Of a stretch of 64,000 nt of DNA, positions 48,140 through 61,475 are shown in pieces. This DNA comes from Sipunculus nudus (Eukaryota > Annelida > Sipuncula > Golfingiida > Sipunculidae), in NCBI GenBank assembly GCA_026874595.1, contig CM049316.1, positions 62,543,176-62,607,175 of the forward strand, written 5' to 3'. Under the pieces are notes generated by a model. That model worked only from the letters and a program-made list of their open reading frames with translations. It was not told where the DNA came from and ran no database searches. Both the position numbers and the translations under genes were made by a program. Numbering within the stretch: position 1 is the stretch's first letter; each line of letters begins with the position of its first letter.

Positions 48140-51100
48140 TCAACATTAATCCTTAATTTCAGCTGAATCATTTTAATTTCATTATTAAATATGTGGGCAA
48201 AATAACTTGTGGGAACACTTGATCTGTTGTATAATTAGTCATTATAATATTAAAACATAATATTAAAAACAGATTCCGACTTCAAATTTGTAAAATAAAA
48301 AAGGTCTTATCCTTGGCTCAACTGTAATAATGTTTTTGGAATGCTTGTGTATAATGTCATTTTTTAAAGCTGCAGAAACTTTCATGTATACCTTGAACCA
48401 CAGGTTGAATCTGTCAAAAATGACAATTGGCATGTGAGCCTGAAATTGACATGTTTTGTGGATGCCAAGCTTGACACTTCCTGAAATAAACATAGGTGTT
48501 CAAGTTTTTTTTTTTCTGAAATTCCAGGTGAACATGCCACGTTTTGCTGAAGTGCAATGGAGTGATCAATTAGGCTTGATACTGTGTATGTGGAGGAACT
48601 ATTTTAAACCCCCAATATTCCAATATAAAATGGATTTGACATTAAGTTTATGTTTGTATTTATACCAGTGTTTTATAAAGACTTTTAATTTAGATTTAGT
48701 GAGTCTTTTTTTTTCTTTTTAATACCAGTTCAATGGCAATATTTTTTAATATTATTAGGGCCAGTGACTCTTTTTGCTTTTATTACAGAGTTCTTTGAAG
48801 TTAAAGTGAAGCAGTTACCAGACTTAAAGATTTTTATTATTTTGTTATTTCCCCTTCTTTTCCCATCCTATTGGATCATGAAGGGAACAACATTTTATGA
48901 CATTTCTATAATTAAATAGAACAAATAAACCCTGGCTTTTACAGGTTTTAAAGATATTTGTTTTTATTTAGTATGATTACTAATTATTCTGCTAGTTTTT
49001 GGTCTGATTTCTAAGATGTACCTTATAACTATGGGCTAATTACTTTGACCCTGTTTCAGTGACCAAGACCTATTTTTCAAAGACACAGGGTTAAAAAAGT
49101 GTGAATTATTCAGATTTTCAATGTCAGTTTACTCCTTGTCTATAAAGGTTGCAGAAAAATGGCCAAAATTGAGTTTATTATATCAGCTTTCTAATATTTC
49201 TGTGGCAAAATTCTAGAACTCATGCGGAACCATATGAGATAAGTGACTCAGAACTTTTCAGTTAGCTCACATTTCAAGATAAACCATCTGACCTAGAAAG
49301 TTTGAAACTTTAACAGTCATGTAGCATTTACATTGTAGGACTTCAGCAGCAAGTTTGGTTGCAATATTTTTAATAGATTTTGAGTAATATACAAATTATG
49401 AAAATGTGACGTTTGCATTTTCAGCTCACCAATGAAAACTCAAGAATGTAAACTCAAGAACGAAAGACCAAATTTCATTATGTCTTTCATATCTCTTTTC
49501 GGAACTATAGTTCCTAAACTGTTAGATATAGATAAAAGTTAGATCAGTTGGAATATTTCCAGCACTCAGGTTGGCCGGTGTTAGTGGGAGATCTGTGATT
49601 GTTGTTTTTAATTTACAGTTACAAAAGTCTAATTTAGAATTGAATCTACTAATTTAATATTATAAAGTGGTTAAATTACTCATCTGAAAATTATTGTAAT
49701 GGGATTCAGAATTTACAATTGTAATAATGGCATGCATCTTACAGATTTACTCACAGATTATTCATGGTGGCTATGTATATTCTCAGTTTGTACTGGTAGC
49801 TTGTGTGACACAACCTATCGTTAACTCGGACACTAAAAACCCCACTATGTCCTACAACAGTATCACTAAAGCCAACCCCCCCCCCCCTCCCCCCCCCCCT
49901 CCCCCCATCTATTTAATATCATTTTGCTGGCCATATTATTTTTATTAGCCAAAATAAATCTGCAAGTGACATTCAGGTGTCACCACCGATGCATACATAC
50001 CTACTGATTTCTCCTGCCATTTTGGTGGCTTCTATTTCCTTGGCTGCAGTTGTTGTCATGAATGAAGGAAGAAGAAAACCTTGCTAAAAATAGGCTGATC
50101 TTTCATTTCTGCCATCCAGTGATTTTTCTAGCCTGATTTAAAAAAACACCCCTCACATCTGACCTTACCAATTTTTCTGGTCAGCAAAGAATCTTCTAAA
50201 AACATTACAGGCTAATATCTCCAAAAAGTCTTGAGATAATTTACATGCGAGAAAGTCAGAGCTCGATTGACAGACAGATAGGTAACCTTTGTACCAGTTA
50301 TATATGAATGGATGAAGAAACAATTTGCCACAATAAGACATCTGCTCCAATTAGGCCTGAAGTCCCACAGACAATTGGTCCGTCAGCTGTGAGACAATGA
50401 ACAGCTGTGGGACAATGAACTGGCAGACCAGCAGACTGACAGACCAAAAGGCACATTATACATGGCAACATTTGAAAATTCAAAAAAGGTAGGCCAGGGA
50501 TCAAGGGGCTGACTAAGCCCCCGTAGGGACCAAGGGCTGAACACAATAGGCAAGGAGACAGGGGATCTTCACTCCCCAGAAGCTGAATGAATCCCTTAAA
50601 TCAAGTTTATAACAAAAGCAATGTATTTTTATGAATAAATCATATGTTTGACAAATTTTAATTTCAACACTTTATTACAAAAAATACCAAAAACAATGAC
50701 AGTTCGTCTATCAGAGATCACCAAGATTACAGCAAACTTGTAATACTAATGTAATGAAAACATTTTGTCATGTTGCACTTAGATACCAGTAACTATTGAT
50801 ATCAGATGTATCGATAAACAAGATTCTGAAGGCTATGCTGTTAAAATAATGCATCTCGCAAGCAAGGTAAGAAAAGCAGTAGTTATTGTTCCTAGAGGTG
50901 GTACACATTGCCTGTCGCCTCAAAATTGGCAGGCTTAAATGCTTAAATCAGTAAGGCTGTCATATGTATGCACTGTAGAGCAGACCTCCATGTATAGTTT
51001 AGTTAATGCATGAGGTAACTGGGCCACTGCTCCTCTCTTAGTTAGAAAGAACACATGGGCATAAGCTCCCTGGTTGATATCCTTGCATCGTTGTCAGATG

Positions 51101-52206
51101 TAATTACCGCATTAATTACTTTAGATCTCACCAGGGACCTCTACCACTTGATGCAAGCTGTTAATAGGGAAACCAGCATTAATTATCACATCTCATGATG
51201 CAAGTTCTGACTTCTACGTTAATTATAAAGTGGCCATTCTGGGGGTTTTATTGAGGAATTTAAGCATAAGCAGCTGTTATAAGGACAATTAAGGAAAATT
51301 GCTCATAGCCATAATATTTTAATTGTGCCATTATTTTAAATACGACAAATTTTGTTCTTGTGAACCTAATTGGTTTTCAGAAGATATGATGTTAACATTT
51401 AATATAAGGAAATGATTATTTATTTTAGACTTAACAGTATATTCTGTTCATACAGATTCACATTTACTCACTTTTGCATAAAGAACTTAAGTTTTAAAAT
51501 ATTTTGCACATTGCAGGAAATCGAACCCATTTCAAAATATATCCTGCATTCTCGTATGCAAAAGGCAAATTAAGGCTGGTACTTGAAGGCCTGCCCTTTT
51601 GGCTATGCCCCCATGCAAAAAATGTTTGAATACTGTCACACAGCATTTGTGTCGTCCAAGAAAGATATGGCAAAATGGTCTGATATCACCTTCCAGACCA
51701 GATTTCAATGTGCTTGAAGAATGATTTCAATAAACCAGTTCCCACAAAATTGTGGTACTGGTTTCAAAATTATTCAAATTTGCTGTCTGAAACTGGGTAT
51801 TAAAAATAACTGCTGCATGGCTTATAATTATTACCTGTTCTTGTGTATTTCATGTTGTTCTTGGAAAATGGCACTGCAATAGCGTGTTCATAACTAATGT
51901 AAGATTTCTCAGGATTTATTGGAAAATATTGGAAATGACCCCCTTTAAGTCACCATTGATATTGTTCCTGACAGTTCAAGACCAAAATTTGATAATTCTA
52001 TAGCTTGGCATCAGAGGAGTTGTATAACAAAGCAAAATGGTTCCACTGTCAGTTATGATATAGATTCAAAGTGATCCAAGATAAATGTGTTTAAATATGA
52101 TCTGCCCATATCATAATCCACCATGGAAAAAGTATGGCAAAAAGTCTGATGCCAGACAGCAGTATTGTGGTTAAAAATGCCCCACTTGAATGTCTTGCTT
52201 TTAGGT
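48140..52206. other. 4 kb noncoding DNA with poly-C tracts
   Basis: Interrupted C-runs at about 49867-49909 are the only conspicuous feature; the Pro-rich frame across them is an artefact. No gene supported. Confidence 0.45.
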
Positions 52207-52685
52207 TTAAGGTGCCCAATCACCTACTTTTTAAAAAGAATTTTTGTGATTTCTGGGGTCCTCTGTGTTTATATTAATGATCTAAGGTTATTTTGGATGT
52301 GCACTGAAAAGTTCTTATAAGGCCTTCGTGAAGGATGTGTGCATGAACCTGTTTATCAACAACATTTTTGTAAACATAGCAATTAATATATTGACAAACA
52401 GGAAAAACATGTAGCCTAAGGTGGTGGGTTGCATATATGCTGAGGTAAGAAGGTCACATGTTGCAAAAATCCAATCGCAAAGCTCTGGCTTATCTGACAT
52501 GCTGCAAGTTGTCCTTGTTGAATTTGTTTTATTTTGGCAGGCCCCAACATTTTATAAACACGTTGATATAAACGAAACAAGCGACCTGTAAGCTGTGATT
52601 TCTACATTTTCTGGCATATATTTATGAAAGTTCCAAGGGATTACCTTTAGTTTAAAAAGGTCAGATAAGTGATTGGGCTCCTTTA
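52207..52685. mobile_element. MITE sharing termini with family B
   Basis: The left end TTAAGGTGCCCAATCACCT and right end GTGATTGGGCTCCTTTA are inverted repeats. They match the GATTGGGCCCCTTTAA end of family B, but the interior is unrelated to the copies at 4538 and 7273. Probably a different family using the same transposase ends. Confidence 0.65.
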
Positions 52686-53961
52686 TGCTGAGCTTATATT
52701 TCAGAATCACAGATTCTTCTGGTGTATGAAGGCTGTCGGTCATACATGTAAAAATTTATCCTATTTAAACATGTTTAGCCATTTCCTGATTGCAGCTCCC
52801 TTTACCTTTTACATCCATTTGAAACACTGTTTGAGTCACTGTCAGGAACATGTAGCTCTTGTACAGACAGACATGTCAAGAAAAGGTGAATTCAACCTCT
52901 CAACTTTAGGAGATAGATATCAGGTTTCATGGATAGGCGCTTCTGGGTGCTTTGAATTCTTATACCGTGGAAACCTGCAGGAGCTTCTGGCTGCTGTGGG
53001 AGTATAAAGTCTTAATGCCATGATTCTTAGTTAAATTAACAAAAGCCAGACAGGATCTGCTTGGATTTATGATGGTATAATTATTAATTGAGATATAAAT
53101 TTTAACAATATATAAAGGGCAGTCTTCATCTTAATTCATGGGATAATTAATGCATAGGTCTATTCTTACTTTTTCATGATATGATATATATATTCATATA
53201 TAACAGACAAGAGAAAAGACAAAATTGCATAATATAACAACCATGTCTGGTTGCATTTTTACCAAGCTACAGTTTAGAAATGAAAAAAGAACAAATAAAT
53301 AAATTATCCTGGCTAAAGCTGACAAACAGGAATTATGTATTTTGCTTGTTACATTGTCAATCTTATTCTTGTCAGAGTTGTTGAAGATCTTATCAGTTCT
53401 TTTAAAACTTCAAGCTGTTAATTTTCAAATCTGTCCTCTTGCGTAATTGAATAGATTCTTTCCATTTATCAGTTCTCTTGACTGAATGAGTATGTTAAAA
53501 AAAAGGTATAATATATATAAAACTAGGTCATGAGGGTACCCCTAAAAAGCATTATATCATATGGAATATAATTATACTAGTTACTGAACTAGAACTAAAC
53601 AGAGTGCATACCTCTGCCAATGTTTGATTTTTATTGATGTTGCTTTCAGATGAAATGACCATGCATTTTCCAGCCTTATTAATATCCTGTCCAAGTTGAC
53701 TATTCATTTCAAATTCTTCCACTGGATATCACCACCAGTTCTTTCAAATTTATTGATATGAGACAGATGCACAGCAATAGATTTTTAATTCACGTCCACT
53801 CCAAAATTAAACCGTATTTCTAGTTCTTTAAGAATTGAAATCATTGGTAACTGTGCTTAGATATCGGGAATACAGGCAATTGGACCGACTGATATATACC
53901 AATAGACAAAAATATCAGCATCTAGAAAGCTTTAATCACCTCCAAAACTAAATGAAATTTT
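52686..53961. other. Noncoding, nothing firm
   Basis: A 112-codon + frame (52669-53007) has no recognisable domain and overlaps the end of the repeat. Not called. Confidence 0.35.
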
Positions 53962-54470
53962 CAGTTCTGTAGGACTCCAGTCTGGACTAGGACTTGAGTC
54001 CAGACCTGAGTCCACTTTTTAGGGGACTCTGACTGGACTCAGTCTTTTAATAAGACTCATTTGTATTCAGACTTCTACTCAGACTTGAGAAATCAGGCTG
54101 AGTCCAAGTCAAATCCAATAAAAATAACTCTGTCAAATATTATAAAGAAAATATGTACATTTGTGCAAACAGAATATTACAAAATAATAATTTATACACC
54201 AAGCTTTGCCCAACATTGGGAGATATAAATGTAATTAACCATTATAGTAAAACCATGTGTGAACTAACTTAAATATGTACATGATAATCTGGAATTGACC
54301 ATTTAAAACTGCTGTTTAAGGCTAATTCTATTGCAGTCAGACTTGGACTTGGACTCCAAATGAATTGGACTTGCAGAAGGTGGACTTGGACTTGAACCTC
54401 AAGGACTCGTACTTGGCCTGTACTCAGACTTACCTGTGACATGGATGGTATGGACTCGACTACATCACTG
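53962..54470. mobile_element. Repeat rich in GGACTC/GAGTCC, hAT-like ends
   Basis: The left end CAGTTCTGTAGGACTCC and the complement of the right end CAGTGATGTAGTCGAGTCC resemble each other. Both halves are built from inverted copies of GGACTTGGACT-type words, with an AT-rich middle. The 8-bp flanks do not form a clear duplication, so the boundaries are approximate. Confidence 0.55.
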
Positions 54471-55715
54471 AAAAACTTCCTAAAGTCTCACTTTTCCAAA
54501 TCATTTATTTTAAATTTGACTGCAACTTTTTTTATGGACAGATACAGATATGTTTAAATGTTAAATTTTCTGTACAGACATGAAAACAGAATAACAAACA
54601 GCAGACATGGGTGATAACTTATCTTCCATTTTCATCTTATAAATGGAGGTGCTAATGAATAGTCACATTCTTCCCCTGGTGGCATGGAATAGGAACTATA
54701 ACCAATTCCATCTGCTGGTGCTAGGCCCTCGGAACAATGAAAATGATGTATGAGCCTTGTAGTTACCCCAGAGAGTAGGCAGAGTAAATTTAATGTTTCC
54801 AGGACACGAAAGAGATGCAAAACCATCACACTTAGCATTGCATGCCTAACTCTCATTAGTCCTTACTTACTATACAGAGAAACACTGGCCAGGCTTTCTC
54901 AATTGCAGTAAGCCTTTTATTGTTATACTAAAGTCCCTTGTACACTTTGGTTGCTCAGTAGTTTTTTTTTCAATAAAAGTTAAATTAAATTTTCATTTGT
55001 TTGTGTAATATTTGACCATGAAATATCACTTTGAACTTCATGGCAATAAATGAAGAAATATCCGTTTGCATGTGTTAAACATTATAAAAAAGGGATGTTA
55101 ATTTTAAGAAAAAAAATTGAAGAATGTTATATTTATCTAGATACTTCTTTGTTCAGTACATTTCAGTAAAAATGTAAGAAAAAATGAAGCAGTTGATGTT
55201 GTTTTAGGCTAAGCAGTCCTACCATCAGCGATTCAGTATGTGGCTGTCTAGCATTCCTACTTCTTATTTTCATCACAGTACTATTTTTCATACATTTTCT
55301 TCAAAATACCTTCTGTTTATTACATTTATATCACTTTTATGTCTGCGGCATATATGTTTATTTTGAGTGGTATTAGTAAACAAGAATCCCTAATTTTAAG
55401 TTTGCATTCACACATCATCATAACAATTCGTTTAACCTCTTAACACTGACTTCAGTGTCACAAAGCTGAAATCTCCAACAAACCTTTTACTTGGAACTAA
55501 CCTTTAAGCCTTGAAAAACATCATGATAAAACCCTACTCCCACAAAAATTACAGGAAACAAGTGGCATCTTGCCACCCACGACAAATTTTGGATAAGTTT
55601 AAGAGGTTCCTGAAAGTTTCCTGTGTGACTTGTAAAGTACTTTTCTCACTTCTGTCATTTGTCACCCTGCCTTTTTACTTCCTCCTGAGGTCTGACTAAT
55701 TAACCAACTGAAACA
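54471..55715. other. Noncoding, nothing seen
   Basis: AT-rich DNA, probably 5' flank or upstream intron of the KIAA0513-like gene. Confidence 0.4.
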
Positions 55716-56143
55716 CACTGACAAAGAGCATATAGTATACACGTGTGGTAAATTGTTTAAAGTTGGACAAAAGCTGTGTTTTCACTGTTTCATAATCTGT
55801 TTTTCTGATTGTTTCATTGTTTAGGTATAAAATGTACAATTTTGAACATTTCTCATTGAGTTTTGTGCATTTGTCTCATAAAAATTAATGAACAGCCACT
55901 GCTGCTGACTTCTAGTACTACTATTTCTACACTGACAAAGAGCATATAGTATACATGTGTGGTAAATTGTTTAAAGTTGGACAAAAGCTGTGTTTTCACT
56001 GTTTCATAATCTGTTTTTCTGATTGTTTCATTGTTTAGGTATAAAATGTACAATTTTGAACATTTCTCATTGAGTTTTGTGCATTTGTCTCATAAAAATT
56101 AATGAACAGCCACTGCTGCTGACTTCTAGTACTACTATTTCTA
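55716..56143. repeat. 214-bp tandem duplication, nearly identical
   Basis: 55716-55929 and 55930-56143 differ at essentially one visible position (ATACACGTG versus ATACATGTG). It lies 300 bp upstream of the coding exon, within the intron preceding it. Either a very recent duplication or an assembly artefact. Confidence 0.95.
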
Positions 56144-56442
56144 CTCTGCTAGGTTACACCATCAAGGAAACATAAATCAGTAGACCTTTCCCACTAAACA
56201 AGTGATACCTGTCAGCAACAACTGACACTGAGTATTCAGGTCCAATTTGTACACCTGCACTAAGAAAGATCATATTTTGTTTGTCTGAAAAAATAAAAAT
56301 AACCTTATCTGTAGCACTGGATGATGATAGCTCATCTGACTTGTATTTGTTGACATTCATTCCTTATTACAAAAGATAATTATGACATTTAATACATAAT
56401 TATTTTAACTTCATTCTAAGTGTTTATTTTCTGTTCTTTCAG

Positions 56443-56527
56443 AAGTGTGTGCTGAAATGAAAGACAGAAGTTGATTCAACTGTGCCAAGTAGTAACTGAT
56501 TATCCTAAAACTCTTTTAATGTTTAAA
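56443..56527 (+). other. 5'UTR part of the exon, with acceptor and uORF
   Basis: A pyrimidine tract ending TTCTTTCAG (AG at 56441-56442) marks a splice acceptor. The coding frame has a stop just after it (TGA 56453-56455), so translation starts within this exon. A five-codon uORF (ATG at 56457, stop at 56474) lies upstream of the main start and may reduce initiation. At least one noncoding exon must lie further upstream; I could not locate it. Confidence 0.65.
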
Positions 56528-57903
56528 ATGGAGTTTCCATTTAAACGTTCCACGTCGCGGGATAATTACAATGAGGATGGGTCACAGAAACAGCCATTAC
56601 ATTCTTTACGGAGTAGCATTACAGAAGGTTCATCTCAAATACTGGACTCCATGATTGGTGCAAAAAATGGATTGTTTGGAGGAATATCATCAAAATTTGA
56701 CCAAGTGCTTAAACGAGGAGATTCAGGCACTGGTTTTTCTGTGTCACCTGAGCACCAAGGTCAAATGCAAGCAGAATCACTAAGGTCAAAAGGTGATCCC
56801 GCAAACAGCAGACCAGTACCTGCCCCGCGGAGGTCTGGAAATACTGATTCTGTCCCCCAGGGGAGTGGCGATGTCGAAGTAAGGAAAAAACCCAAGCCTC
56901 CAAGGCCAACCCGTGGCCCAAGTGTTGATCGCGTAGCCAGTGTTGATCGGCCATCTTACCGTCCCAATGGAACCATCAGACGTGCAAGTACCGATATTGA
57001 AGGATCCACCGAGGCAGACAGTCAAAATGTCAGTGTGCCCGGTAATATAGCCATCAATTTTGATGAGCCCTTGTATGGAAAGAAAGATGCTGAATCTGGT
57101 GATCCAAATGTAACCAGCCCGGCAGTGGCGAAAAGACCTGAGCCTAGACAAGCCATGCGTAAAAGACCTTCGCTATGTGATGATTCTGACATGTTAAAAC
57201 AGCTTGATAGCTGGCAAGAAGACATTGCTCGTTCAAAGTCAGGAGCGTCAGAAAATGATCAGCCAAAACCAGAACCTGCTATCCATGCATCTGCATCAAG
57301 CATGGAAAGCAGGGAGCTAAATACTGCTGTCACTCGTTCCAGATCAGGTCAGCGAGAAAATATCCCACCTAAGATAGAACCTGTTGTACACGCACCTGCC
57401 CCAAGTGCTGGAAGCAGAGAAAAAACTACAGTTCAGGTCGAAGTTCATCCAAACATTAAATCTCCCGATAAATCAATATTGTCGATAGATGTGTCAAATG
57501 AACCAGCTTCCTCCAAACATGGTGATAATAAACAAAATTTACTAGGCTCTGATTTACTCCCTGGTATACCCAGAATTCCAAGTGTTCCAGGGTCAGGTTT
57601 GAACCCTGGTAGCAAAGACCTGCTCGCAATAACTCCTACAACATCAGAAGCTCTGCCGGAGCCTAGTATTGAACCCACCCATGCAACGGAGGATGACTCT
57701 GATGTTGAGTCATCTGCGACTGAGGGATGTGATGAGGAAATGGATTCCCCGGGTGCCTATAATGAATATATGTTTCGCACAGGTTCTGTGGGTTCTGATA
57801 AATCTTGGAGTTCTTCCTATAGCAATGAAAGCCAAATGGATGAGCTATCTGCAGAATGCATGGAATTTATGAAAGCATTTGTGCAAAAAATATTCTCCCA
57901 AAG
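56528..57903 (+). CDS. KIAA0513-like protein, N-terminal exon (partial)
   Basis: This is the only clear protein-coding exon. It encodes 458 residues and two bases of the next codon before the donor AAG|GTATGA (GT at 57904). I chose the ATG at 56528 (context AAAATGG) over 56519, which has a weak context. The protein is hydrophilic and probably disordered: proline-rich SH3-type stretches at about 95-102 and 120-129, basic phosphosite-like RRAS (about 151) and RKRPS (about 212), a 29-residue internal repeat (235-263 and 270-298), and an acidic patch at 388-407. The final 32 residues, ending FMKAFVQKIFS, align ungapped with the region before the conserved SBF-like domain of vertebrate KIAA0513 as I remember it. 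That family is cytosolic and its function is poorly defined; the human protein is reported in brain. Downstream exons with the conserved domain are not seen here. Confidence 0.8.
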
Positions 57904-58214
57904 GTATGAATTTTTTCCAAGTTGAACTTTTTAAATCCACTGAAAATAGCCCATGCCATTAGTGATATATATGTTTATGTATTGTTTTATACATCTTTGA
58001 AAAAAATGAATGATGCAGTTTTTACCAGGATTTTACTTTTCTAGATAAAGTGAAAAATATAGAATATAATGTGTGTTTACAGACAGTAATATGCCATCAG
58101 TAAAATGAGTCGATAAAAGCTTGCCAGTCCACCAGATATACTGAATTACTTTTATCAGTAATACAGTTAGATTTTCCCAGATGGACCCGACAGTATATTT
58201 TCTGTTGCCATCTG
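57904..58214 (+). other. Start of intron after KIAA0513-like exon
   Basis: Begins with GTATGA. Reading on gives a stop eight codons after the donor, so the exon must be spliced or end there. Nothing else seen. Confidence 0.6.
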
Positions 58215-59474
58215 TTTTTAGCTCAGCTGACTATAAGTCATCTGAGCTATAGTCGTGGTCCAATGTCCGTCGTCCGTCCGTCTGTCCTTCCGTCCGTCTG
58301 TCTGTCCGTCTGTCCGTCCGTCCGTAGATTTGGCACGTTTCGAAACCGTAAGACCTAGGAATCCAAAATTCGGCATAATGTTAGATGTCCCCAAGATCTC
58401 CTACCAAGCCAAAAACATGGTCTTTGCGACTTCGTTCCTTTGAGAAATTAAGGAAAAACCTCAATTTTTATTAAAAACCTATTTTAACACTTCAGGACTG
58501 CCTAATATCAAAACCACTCATCTGTTTTTCCTCATATTTACCATAAATATTCCTCTATATAGTTCCTATATACATGCCAGAAATTATGTCTGTATTATTT
58601 AATTTAAAAAAGTTATTGGCCCAAACATAATGCATTTTGTAAAAAATTAGGAAAGATATTTGATCACTTAACACAAAACATGTTAAAGCTATGGACTTTT
58701 TTTTACAGTAATATAACTTTAATTAATCAAAATTAAATTGTATACCCAAAGTTAGATCAAAATCTTTTAAATTTTTTAAAATATTAACAAAAATAAAAAA
58801 TTTGTACCTTTAATTTTGCCCAACTTTGACCGTGGCACATTTTTTAGCTCAGCTGACTATAAGTCATCTGAGCTTTAGTTGTGGTCCATTGTCCGTCGTC
58901 AGTCCGTCTGTCTTGCCGTCCGTCCGTCTGTCCGTCTGGATGTCCGTCCGTAAGACTGGCACGTTTCGACACCGTTCGACCTATGAATCTGAAATTCGGC
59001 ATACAGTTAGATGTCACCAAAATCTCCTACCATGCCAAAAATTGGGTCAAAAATGGGGACTTCGTTCCTTCGAGATATTAAGGAAAAACCTCAATTTTTT
59101 ATTAGAAATCTATTTTCACACTTCAGGACTGCCTAATATCAAAACCACTCATCTGGTTTTCTTCATTTTAACCCATAAATATTCCTCTATATGGTTCCTA
59201 TGTACATGCCAGAAATTAAGTCAGTATTATTTAATTTAAAAAAGTTATGGGCCTAAATATAATGGACTTTGTAAAAAGATGAGGAAAGATATTTTGTCAC
59301 TTAAGACCAAAAGTGTTAAAGGTAGGAATTTTTTTCAGTAATACTACTTTAAATAATCAAAATTGAATTGTATACCAAAAATTAGATCAAAATCTGTTAA
59401 ATTTTTTTAAATATTGGCAAAAATATAAAATTGGTACCTTAAATTTTGCCCAAGTTTGACCATGGCACGTTTTT

Positions 59475-60613
59475 TTTCCTGTAACTGCTGTGGATTTAAT
59501 TTTCAAAGCATGTTTTTGTTACCATTTCAACTGTTAAAACAAAAAATTTGAAACCAGTTGATCAAAAACTGTAGATTTTATTCAAGTTTAAAGCACCATG
59601 TCATATATTGTTTACACCAAGCTAGTGTTATGCAGTTTACTAGAGCTCAGCTCCCCAGCTTCAGCTCTAAGTTCCTTAAATTTTGCATACAGTTAGATGT
59701 CCCCCAAATCCTCTACCATACTAAAAGTTTGGTCACTAGGACTGCATTCCTTCGAGATATTAAGAAAAAACTTCATTTTTCCATTAAAACCCCATTGTTA
59801 CACTTTAAGATTGCCTAATATCAAAACCACTGATCTGACTTTGATAATATATAATATACATATTTTTCTATACATTCGCTATGCATATGCCAGAAATGAT
59901 GTCAGTATCGTGTAATTGTTTTAAGTTCTAGGCCCAACCATAATGCACTTTGTAAAAAATCAAGAAATATATTTACTCTCTTAACATGAAAATTGCTGAA
60001 GGTAGACATTTTTTGCCAGGGATATAACATTATTTAATCAAGATTCAATTGTATTCCCAAAATTAGTTCTGAATTTTTCAAATTTTATCAGTTATTAGCA
60101 TAAATATAAAATCAGTACCTTAAATTTTGCCCAACTTTGGCCATGGCATGTTTTTCCCTGTAAGCACTGTTGATTTAATTTTCATATCTTGCACTGGTAA
60201 GGATTTAAGCTTCTAAATTCTGAAGTTATAAAAGAAATTGGTCAAAAACTAGCTTTTATGAAAGTTTTTATGAGACCATATCACACCTTGGCTGTACTGA
60301 AGCCCCTCTTTTATGTCCCCACATTGACCTTTCAGGCCAATTATGCATGCTTGAAGCGAGGCACTCTGCAGCCAGCCAGCTCTTGGGAGGCTTCAACTGG
60401 ATCTAACTGTCCAATCCCCTCCACTAGTATTTGTTTAGGCCATAAACATAACAATAAACTTTTTTTTTAATATTTGGTTTATGATAAGAACTTAAAAAAA
60501 TAAATGGAAAAGGAATTTATAGTTAATGAGTTACAGGGGATTACCTTGCAATTACTGATAATTTATGGATCTTCCATGGATGGCCAAAATTGTATTTCAA
60601 ATAACACCATGCA
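59475..60613 (+). repeat. ~1.14-kb unit, direct repeat of 62847-64000
   Basis: Both start CCTGTAA-(N)-CTG, carry ATCAAAAACTGTAGATTTTA, GCTAGTGTTATGCAGTTT, AGAGCTCAGCTCC and AATTATGCATGCTTGA in order, and reach CAAATAACACCAT. Parts resemble the ~625-bp head units. A further fragment of the same unit is at 61100-61260. Confidence 0.85.
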
Positions 60614-61363
60614 GTCACCATTGGGTATTTTTCATTTCAACCATAAAAATGAAAAATAAATACATTGTTGTTTACTATTAGGGATTATATGAAGCAAGAT
60701 AATGATAGACAAGGATGCAGTTGATTATATTAAATTAATCTAAATTTCCAGGTCTTTTCCAGGTCTTTAACTTGTTGGTTTATATTTATTACAAAATTAA
60801 AATAATAAATAAATATGTCAAAAATTTACTCAGACAAGTGTTCATTAAAGATTTTAATTTGTTTGACTTATAACTCATGGTTGTATCAGTTGTTACATGA
60901 GACTGGCTAAATAATCAAAATTTATATTGCTGGTCCTTTATTTTAGTTCATAAAATTAAACATTCCCAACTCCAGTTTGCTCCTGGTATGATATATTGGG
61001 TGTTTTGATCCTTGGATTAATTTTAACACATGTATTAGTTTTATAGCTGAGAATACTTTTCTTTTTTTCCTGATACCATTTTAAAAAATATAAATATTCA
61101 AATTTTTCCTGTTTGTGCTGTGGATATAATTTTCACAGCATGTACACATTAACATTTCATCTGTTAAAATCTGAAATTTGAAACCAATTGATCAAAAACT
61201 GTAGATTTTATTCAAGTTTCCAGGTACCATGTCTTCATTGTTTGCATCAGATCAGTATAAATGCAGTGTACTGTGCAGTTACATAACACCTTCAGGTCTG
61301 ACCTACTGCCACTGTGGGTGTCTGGGTCAGGCTGGGTCAGGCAGTAATTACCAGAGAGCCTCT

Positions 61364-61438
61364 CTTTCTCTCTCTCTCTCTCGCAGTCTAGGTCTCTCTT
61401 TCTCTCCTCTGCTTTTTCTCTTTCTTTCTCCACCTTTC

Positions 61439-61470
<32 letters not shown>

Positions 61471-61475
61471 CCTAA
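61364..61475. repeat. (CT)n microsatellite
   Basis: Interrupted CT/TTTC tracts. The Arg-Glu-rich - strand and Ser-Leu-rich + strand frames here are artefacts. A poly-C run lies at about 61987-62004. Confidence 0.95.
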
